Assembly: GCA_945896765.1 (NCBI GenBank)
Contig: CAMDEL010000127.1
Span: 1 to 5,234, forward strand
Direction: 5' to 3'
Origin: Singulisphaera sp. GP187
GTDB taxonomy: Bacteria; Planctomycetota; Phycisphaerae; Phycisphaerales; SM1A02
Length of the DNA: 5,234 nt
Shown here: piece after piece, positions 1 to 4,424 of the stretch
Layout: every line of letters starts with the position of its first letter
Numbering within the stretch: the stretch's first letter is position 1
Position numbers and translations under genes: made by a program
The notes under the pieces: model-generated
What the model was told of the DNA's origin: nothing
What the model saw: the letters and a program-made list of their open reading frames with translations, nothing else
Databases searched by the model: none

Positions 1-2
1 TG

Positions 3-1706
3 GGCGAAGTCAATCCAAGTCTCTGCGCAACTCTCATCGTTTGGCTCTTCGCCATGCGAATTCTGATGGTCATCACCAGTCTCGTTTCGTACTTGATCAA
101 CGAAGTTATTTCGAAGGCTCGCTTCGGCGAATTGGCCGATTTCGACGAAGAAGCACCACTGACTTCGCTCGTCTGGCTGACTTCAATCATCTCGATCGGC
201 GTGACATTCATTGCAAGTTATGTCTTGCTTGGAAACATCGCTCTTGGATCGGAGACCGTCGCAAATGTTGTTACAGCAACACCAATTGCAGCGGGAACAC
301 TTGTCGAACAAACGACCACGATGATCACAGACGAATTGGAACTGCCTGACCTCTGGTGGATTCTCTCTGTGATTATTTCGCTCGGCACAATTGCTGGCGC
401 ACTGATTCCAGAATTCACAAAAGTGTTCACAAGCACGAAGTCTCGCCACGTGAAGGAAGTTGTCAACGCCAGCAAGCAAGGTGGAGCAAGTTTGTGCATC
501 CTCTCTGGTTTGGTTTCTGGAAACTTCTCAGCGTTCTGGAATGGTTTGGTCATTCTCTCACTGATGGGTCTTGGCGTTTGGTGCGCCACTGCTGAAGACA
601 TGATCAAAATCATGCCAGCGGTTTATCCTTTCGCAGCTCCGATCTTCGCGTTCGGTTTGATTGCGTTTGGATTCCTTGGAATGGGACCAGTCACAATCGC
701 TGTTGACTCGTTCGGCCCAGTCACGGACAACGCGCAAAGCGTCTACGAATTGAGCCAAATCGAGAAGATTCCTAATATCAAGGAAGAGATCAAGTCGAAG
801 TTCGGATTCACTCCAAACTTCGAAACTGCCAAACACAAATTGGAAAAGGGCGACGGCGCAGGCAACACATTCAAGGCAACTGCAAAACCAGTTCTCATCG
901 GAACTGCAGTCGTCGGTGCGACCACCATGGTCTTCGGCATCATCTTGGCGCTCATCGGCGTCGAGACTGCATCGTTGCTCGGTGGAATCGTGAACACTGC
1001 TGACCCTGCATACAAGGTTGCGCTCGCGCAAGGTGTGCAAACCGTCGTCGGCAAACTCTCGATCGTTCAGCCTGCAATTCTGCTGGGACTCCTCATGGGT
1101 GGATCAGTCATTTACTGGTTCACAGGAGCAAGCACCCAAGCCGTTGTGACGGGCGCGTACGGAGCCGTGGTCTATATCAAGAACAACATCAATCTTGAAA
1201 AGGCAACTGCAAGCATTCAGGACTCGAAAGAAGTTGTGCGAATCTGCACGGTCTATGCACAGAAGGGCATGATCAACATCTTCATCGTCGTCTTCTGTTT
1301 GTCGTTGGCACTCCCCTTCTTCGATCCGTTCTTCTTCATCGGATATCTGATCGCCATCGCGTTCTTCGGTCTTTTCCAGGCCATTTTTATGGCAAACGCC
1401 GGTGGTGCTTGGGATAATGCCAAGAAGATCGTCGAAGTCGACATGCGCGCCAAGGGAACCCCGCTTCATGAAGCAACCGTCGTTGGCGATACCGTCGGCG
1501 ATCCCTTCAAGGACACCAGTTCCGTCAGCTTGAATCCGGTGATCAAGTTCACCACACTTTTCGGCTTGCTTGCAGTTGAAATCGCAGTCACGATGCAGAA
1601 TCAGAACACGAAAATTGCAATCGGCACGACATTCCTCGTGATCGCTTTGATCTTCGTTTATCGATCCTTCTATTCGATGCGAATTCCAGCCGACGCAAAG
1701 AGCTGA
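3..1706 (+). CDS. hppA: Membrane-bound proton-translocating pyrophosphatase, K+-independent type (5' partial)
   Basis: Integral membrane enzyme that hydrolyses cytoplasmic pyrophosphate and pumps protons across the membrane. The frame is open to the left edge, so the gene starts outside the window; the ATG at 54 is internal (GEVNPSLCATLIVWLFA precedes it in frame). About 567 residues are visible, roughly the last three quarters of the family length; the first catalytic Asp-rich motif lies upstream. Visible signatures: DSFGPVTDNA (705-734), GGAWDNAKK (1401-1427) and VGDTVGDPFKDTS (1482-1520), which carry the Asp/Lys ligands for Mg-PPi, among many hydrophobic helices. In GNTFKAT (861-881) a Lys at codon 873-875 takes the place of the Ala found in K+-dependent enzymes, which predicts K+ independence. 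The loop between TDNA and GNTFK is longer than in classical enzymes, and TSSVSLN replaces the usual TSGPSLN; I recall both from one subgroup of these pumps. The stop is followed by a 38-nt gap and a terminator-like hairpin. Confidence 0.96.
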   Translation, partial: GEVNPSLCATLIVWLFAMRILMVITSLVSYLINEVISKARFGELADFDEEAPLTSLVWLTSIISIGVTFIASYVLLGNIALGSETVANVVTATPIAAGTLVEQTTTMITDELELPDLWWILSVIISLGTIAGALIPEFTKVFTSTKSRHVKEVVNASKQGGASLCILSGLVSGNFSAFWNGLVILSLMGLGVWCATAEDMIKIMPAVYPFAAPIFAFGLIAFGFLGMGPVTIAVDSFGPVTDNAQSVYELSQIEKIPNIKEEIKSKFGFTPNFETAKHKLEKGDGAGNTFKATAKPVLIGTAVVGATTMVFGIILALIGVETASLLGGIVNTADPAYKVALAQGVQTVVGKLSIVQPAILLGLLMGGSVIYWFTGASTQAVVTGAYGAVVYIKNNINLEKATASIQDSKEVVRICTVYAQKGMINIFIVVFCLSLALPFFDPFFFIGYLIAIAFFGLFQAIFMANAGGAWDNAKKIVEVDMRAKGTPLHEATVVGDTVGDPFKDTSSVSLNPVIKFTTLFGLLAVEIAVTMQNQNTKIAIGTTFLVIALIFVYRSFYSMRIPADAKS

Positions 1707-1723
1707 TTCAAAAGTATCGATCC

Positions 1724-1764
1724 AAAATCGCCGTATCATCAATAATGATGATGCGGCGTTTTCT
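1724..1764 (+). terminator. Intrinsic-terminator-like hairpin between hppA and dedA, overlapping the dedA start
   Basis: The left arm is CGCCGTATCATC (1729-1740) and the right arm GATGATGCGGCG (1747-1758), giving 12 pairs with one U-G wobble and a 6-nt AATAAT loop. Outside the stem, AAAA (1724-1727) can pair with TTTT (1759-1762), with one bulged T at 1728. The T-rich run TTTTCTTTT (1759-1767) follows. A GC-rich outer stem followed by a U-tract is the form of a rho-independent terminator for hppA. The loop and right arm contain all three candidate ATG codons of dedA (1745, 1748, 1751), so the fold could also hide that start. Confidence 0.6.
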
Positions 1765-2602
1765 TTTGCTCTCTGCGATAATTGGCTTTGCCTCTGTGCT
1801 GTGGATGAGTTCTGCTACTGCGCAAACTTCGGCGCAGACGCCAACGCAGAGTGCTGCGGTTATTGATCCGGCGATTGCGCGCCACGCAGCAGAAGAAGAT
1901 TCCAAGATGCCCAAGTGGCTGGTAGATGACATCGAAAAATATGGAGCAGTCTCGCTCTTTGGTGCATTCGTAATTTCTGGAATTGGATTGCATCTCTCTG
2001 AAGACTTGATTTTGATTCCAGCTGGATGGTTGGCTGCACATGACATGAAGATGTTTGTGCACTTCTGGATTTGGGCATACTTAGGAATCGTCGTAGGCGA
2101 TGGGCTTTGGTTCTTCATGTGCTCGACATTTGGAACGCGCTTCCTGCATTCGAAGTGGTTCAAACGCGTTTTGCATCCAAGGCGATTGCTCGAAGTGAAA
2201 CATCAGATCGACGAACGCGGATCACTTGTGCTGCTCGCTGCGCGTTTCATTCCTGGCACGCGAACGCCAGTGATCACGATGTGCGGTTTGATGCATATGG
2301 CGTGGTGGAAATTTCTGCTCGTTGAATTGTCCTGCGTGATCGTGACAGTGCCGCTGCAGATGTTGGTTGGTGTGATGGGAGCGCGTGCGGCGCGACAGGC
2401 TGGCGTTACAAATATCACACATCAGGCGCTCGTCGGCGTTGCATTCACACTTGGATTTGTGGTTTTGATGTACTTCGTTCATCTGTGGTTTGCGGCGCGC
2501 AAGTCCAAGAAACGCGCGCCTCGTGCGCCCGCTCGTTGGCTGAAGCTTTATCACGCTACGAAGCGGCTGGTTGTGCGGCCCGAGCCTCCGGTCGCGCAAT
2601 AG
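1745..2602 (+). CDS. DedA / VTT-domain (SNARE-associated) family membrane protein with signal peptide
   Basis: Polytopic inner-membrane protein of the DedA family, whose members are linked to lipid-carrier (undecaprenyl phosphate or phospholipid) translocation and envelope homeostasis; the exact substrate here cannot be read from sequence. Residues 1-26 form a typical signal peptide (Arg-Arg, hydrophobic FLLLSAIIGFASVLW, then SSATA before QT), followed by a Thr/Gln/Ala-rich linker to about residue 55. The VTT domain spans about 65-215. It has the acidic re-entrant motif LSEDLILIPAG (E86, D87), then GDGLWFFMCSTFGTRF, then ARFIPGTRTPV with the family's two arginines (R167, R173) and a following glycine-rich GLMHMAWWKF. 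A last helix lies at about 228-250, with a basic tail (KSKKRAPRAPAR). Three consecutive ATGs start the frame with no Shine-Dalgarno; the third (1751) would give the neatest signal peptide. The start lies inside a hairpin. A cleavable signal peptide is uncommon for DedA proteins. Confidence 0.9.
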   Translation: MMMRRFLLLSAIIGFASVLWMSSATAQTSAQTPTQSAAVIDPAIARHAAEEDSKMPKWLVDDIEKYGAVSLFGAFVISGIGLHLSEDLILIPAGWLAAHDMKMFVHFWIWAYLGIVVGDGLWFFMCSTFGTRFLHSKWFKRVLHPRRLLEVKHQIDERGSLVLLAARFIPGTRTPVITMCGLMHMAWWKFLLVELSCVIVTVPLQMLVGVMGARAARQAGVTNITHQALVGVAFTLGFVVLMYFVHLWFAARKSKKRAPRAPARWLKLYHATKRLVVRPEPPVAQ

Positions 2603-2615
2603 ACTTTGACGGCAA

Positions 2616-2644
2616 TTGCAAGGGATCGCGAGTGGCATTACACT
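2616..2644 (+). promoter_or_regulatory. Probable sigma70-type promoter of tRNA-Tyr
   Basis: TTGCAA (2616-2621) and TACACT (2639-2644) are separated by 17 bp, matching the -35 and -10 consensus at four of six positions each. Transcription would begin near 2651, about a dozen bases before the mature tRNA 5' end at 2663. The 60-bp gap between dedA and the tRNA holds nothing else that I can support. This rests on consensus matching only. Confidence 0.4.
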
Positions 2645-2662
2645 CATCCATTCGTATCAGTT

Positions 2663-2744
2663 GGGCGAATACTCAAGCGGTCAACGAGGACAGATTGTAA
2701 ATCTGTTGGCTACGCCTTCGAAGGTTCGAATCCTTCTTCGCCCA
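2663..2744 (+). tRNA. tRNA-Tyr (GUA anticodon), class II with long variable arm
   Basis: The cloverleaf can be drawn by eye. The acceptor is GGGCGAA (2663-2669) with TTCGCCC (2737-2743) and discriminator A2744. The D stem is CTC/GAG (2672-2674, 2686-2688). The anticodon stem is ACAGA/TCTGT (2690-2694, 2702-2706) around loop TTGTAAA, with GTA at 2697-2699. A 13-nt variable arm containing GGC-TAC-GCC (2708-2716) follows, then the T arm GAAGG TTCGAAT CCTTC (2720-2736). A long variable arm with a GTA anticodon is the bacterial tyrosine tRNA form. CCA is not encoded (TTG follows A2744). The 3' end is overlapped on the opposite strand by the integrase gene, and the site is the presumed attachment site of the element to the right. 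Confidence 0.96.
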
Positions 2745-4025
2745 TTGTTTGGATTCTGCGCTGTTATGCGCTGTTTCGCACTGCGTTGCATTGCACTGTG
2801 AATCATCACTATATGACTGTGAAACAAGTTGTAATTGCGATGCAGTGCGAGTCACTGCGGTCGGATGCTGTGACGCATTTTGTGCTTCAAGTGTGACGCA
2901 TTTTGTGTCGCCCAAATTGAGACCTGCGGCAGCGTCAAAGTGTGCGTCCCGAACCTGCAAATAATGCGTCGCTGCGATGAGTGGAGAATGTCCCAACCAT
3001 TTGGCAACGGCGTGATGTGGGTACTGATCCACCCAATCAGTTGCGCATGATGCGCGAAGATTGTGGAAGAGTCTTGGCCACGGGATCAATCCTGCTCGTT
3101 CAATGATTCGGTGGAATCCTTTACGAAGATTCACGCGAGGATCAACCAGACGCGGGACGACCAACTCGCTGCCATCCTCGGCATTGTCGAATAATTCTTG
3201 CAAGATCGATCGCAGTTCAGGACTCATCGGCACAGACCGCACCGCATGACCTTCATGCCCTGCCGTCTTTGGACTTCGCACGGTCAGTCTGCCGCGTTCC
3301 CAATTGACATCACCCCATTTGAGCCCAACGACTTCGGATGGAAACCGCAGACCACCATAGCGACTCAGCGCAATGATGCTCCTCCATTGGTTGTCGGGAC
3401 ACTCGGCAAGTACCGCCCGAATTGATTCATGCGAAACATAGAACGAACGCTCAGGATTCGACTGAGAACCTGCCCGTAAATCCTCGAATGGACTTGCGGG
3501 AATCAACTTCCACTTGACTGCCTTGCGAAAAATTGACTTGGCAACATTGACTCTCTTGGCAACAGTTGCGAGGGCGATTCCCGACTGGGCGATTGACTTG
3601 CGCCACGAGTCCGCATCACTCGACATCAATGTATTGATTGATGCATCAACTCCAAAGTGATCACGAAGACTGTTGGTCGTTTGTCGATAGGCATCAAGAG
3701 TCGCTCGCTTGACATCTGCAGCAGTGACGAACCGCTCGAGTAGTTCGCTCATCGTCACGACTGCACCACCGCTGCGTTGTTCAACGATTCCAACACGAAC
3801 TAGGCGAGAATGCGTCACCTCGGGCAGATCACGCACCCACGCCGAGAGTTCTGCATCCATAGGAGTTCCAGTTGTCTTCGCCGCGATGAGTGCCTCGACT
3901 CGCAGTCGGAATGATTCGGCAGCCTTGACAGACACATTGCCGAGGCGCACAACGAGCCGCTCTCCGTCCTTGCCTGCGAAAGTGACTCGCTTTGTACCGT
4001 TTGCGTCCCGTGAAAGACTCGCCAT
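2673..4025 (-). CDS. Tyrosine recombinase / integrase
   Basis: Site-specific recombinase of 450 residues that would integrate and excise the element through a covalent phosphotyrosine intermediate. Residues 1-65 form a basic N-terminal region that may bind arm-type DNA sites. Residues about 92-180 are the SAM-like core-binding domain (SELLERFVTAADVKRATLDA). The catalytic domain (about 195-360) has the full set: R227 (GGLRFPSE), K253 (RSPKTAGH), H321 and R324 (LFHNLRAS), H346 (WLGHS) and Y355 (ATHYLQV), so it should be active. A Gln/Ser/Thr-rich tail of about 75 residues follows Y355's helix. The last 24 residues (KDSNLRRRSQQ...) are antisense to tRNA-Tyr, and the TGA stop is in its D-arm, so the C-terminus should differ when the element is excised. 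The start ATG is preceded by AAAGGA (rc of 4035-4040) at 9 nt. The upstream gene ends 3 nt before it. Confidence 0.95.
   Translation of the reverse strand: MASLSRDANGTKRVTFAGKDGERLVVRLGNVSVKAAESFRLRVEALIAAKTTGTPMDAELSAWVRDLPEVTHSRLVRVGIVEQRSGGAVVTMSELLERFVTAADVKRATLDAYRQTTNSLRDHFGVDASINTLMSSDADSWRKSIAQSGIALATVAKRVNVAKSIFRKAVKWKLIPASPFEDLRAGSQSNPERSFYVSHESIRAVLAECPDNQWRSIIALSRYGGLRFPSEVVGLKWGDVNWERGRLTVRSPKTAGHEGHAVRSVPMSPELRSILQELFDNAEDGSELVVPRLVDPRVNLRKGFHRIIERAGLIPWPRLFHNLRASCATDWVDQYPHHAVAKWLGHSPLIAATHYLQVRDAHFDAAAGLNLGDTKCVTLEAQNASQHPTAVTRTASQLQLVSQSYSDDSQCNATQCETAHNSAESKQWAKKDSNLRRRSQQIYNLSSLTA
2720..2744 (+). other. Probable attachment site (att) at the 3' end of tRNA-Tyr
   Basis: Tyrosine integrases commonly recombine in the 3' part of tRNA genes and restore it with an identical element-borne copy. 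The T arm and 3' acceptor strand of this tRNA lie directly beside a convergent integrase gene, so the crossover most likely falls here or between the anticodon and the 3' end. The partner copy is not in the window and would lie to the right of 5234. The boundaries given are those of the T arm and acceptor, not an observed duplication. Confidence 0.5.
2777..2858. repeat. Inverted GCACTGC-type repeats near the tRNA-proximal end
   Basis: CGCACTGCGTTGCA (2777-2790) is complementary at 12 of 14 positions to TGCGATGCAGTGCG (2836-2849). The second arm also pairs with CACTGC (2853-2858) through GCAGTG (2842-2847), a perfect 6-bp dyad with a 5-nt centre. Just before them TGCGCTGTT is repeated directly at 2757-2765 and 2767-2775. 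All lie within the integrase tail codons, beside the presumed att site, where integrase or excisionase arm sites would be expected. The function is inferred from position only. Confidence 0.4.
2869..2907. repeat. 16-bp direct repeat, possible integrase arm-type sites
   Basis: TGTGACGCATTTTGTG occurs perfectly at 2869-2884 and 2892-2907, with a 23-bp period (about two helical turns). The period is not a multiple of three, so the two copies are read in different frames of the integrase gene (TKCVT versus AQNAS), and the identity is not explained by a protein repeat. They lie about 130-160 bp from the tRNA 3' end, within reach for arm-type sites. Confidence 0.6.
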
Positions 4026-4028
4026 AAC

Positions 4029-4424
4029 TCACCATCCTTTCGTGTGCGTTGACTCTGAGTCAACGACTGTTACTTCGACCTTCGTCCCAGCATTCGTGCA
4101 GCCACAGTACCGACTTGCCATCGACTCGCCAACTGCGATCATCCATGCGGGTGACCCAATGTGCGTTGGCATCCCAAGATCGTCGCCAATTCCGAGGCGT
4201 TCGAGCATGAGATACACCGCGTCGGGATCGGTCGGCGCATGATCGGTTCGCAGCAGTGCGAGGATGTCGCTTCGATGCGATCCAATCTCCTGTGCCAGCG
4301 CATCTGGCAGTGTTGATGGTCGATACCGAATGCGTGTTGCATCGGTCGGATGCAGTGCGACTTCAACGCCAGCGACGCCAAGCGCAACGAGCAGTGCCGC
4401 CAATTCTGCGGATGGGTCGTTCAT
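4029..4424 (-). CDS. Small TubC-docking-domain-like protein, function unknown
   Basis: A 131-residue protein if started at the ATG at 4424. That start overlaps the stop of the upstream gene as ATGA and has GGAG (rc of 4431-4434) six bases before it; an in-frame GTG at 4436 would consume that ribosome site. Residues 5-59 (AELAALLVALGVAGVEV..., IRYRP, then DILALL) follow the helix-strand-strand-helix pattern of the TubC N-terminal docking domain known from polyketide and peptide synthetases, and seen in short proteins on mobile elements. There it probably serves as a protein-protein or adaptor module, not in synthesis. Residues 62-100 carry a DP.AVYLMLERLGIG helix. The end has CGC (C107, C109) and a V.V run that could be half of a zinc ribbon lacking its second Cys pair. 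Its place between helicase and integrase is where an excisionase or regulator often sits, but no helix-turn-helix is evident. The ORF is real with good confidence; the fold is a tentative match. Confidence 0.75.
   Translation of the reverse strand: MNDPSAELAALLVALGVAGVEVALHPTDATRIRYRPSTLPDALAQEIGSHRSDILALLRTDHAPTDPDAVYLMLERLGIGDDLGMPTHIGSPAWMIAVGESMASRYCGCTNAGTKVEVTVVDSESTHTKGW
4047..4065. promoter_or_regulatory. Perfect 19-bp dyad upstream of the integrase start, candidate operator
   Basis: CGTTGACTCTGAGTCAACG has perfect 9-bp arms around a single central T (4056). It sits in the last codons of the TubC-like gene, 21 bp before the integrase ATG and 6 bp before its AAAGGA ribosome site. As DNA it suits a dimeric repressor. 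As RNA it can form an 8-bp stem with a 3-nt loop directly upstream of the ribosome site. Which of these applies, if either, cannot be told here. Confidence 0.45.

Noticed and set aside
1..9. TGGGCGAAG is the reverse complement of the last nine bases of tRNA-Tyr, as a possible second att copy
   Set aside because: It is only 9 bp, inside the intact hppA frame, and on the wrong side of the tRNA for the element.
54..56. ATG at 54 as the hppA start
   Set aside because: The frame is open upstream and codes for typical membrane-helix sequence, so the gene is cut by the window edge.
558..1742. Long open frames on the - strand opposite hppA
   Set aside because: Their proteins are Cys/His/Asp/Arg-rich without any family pattern, as expected from the antisense of a clear hppA gene.
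2606..2611. TTGACG as a -35 element for tRNA-Tyr
   Set aside because: No acceptable -10 lies 16-18 bp downstream; TTGCAA with TACACT fits better.
3638..3649. 12-bp palindrome TTGATGCATCAA inside the integrase gene
   Set aside because: It is mid-gene, short and explained by the codons; nothing around it suggests a site.
3709..4242. 177-codon + strand frame opposite the integrase and TubC-like genes
   Set aside because: Its Ser/Thr/Arg-rich composition and lack of a recognisable domain mark it as a shadow of the conserved integrase.
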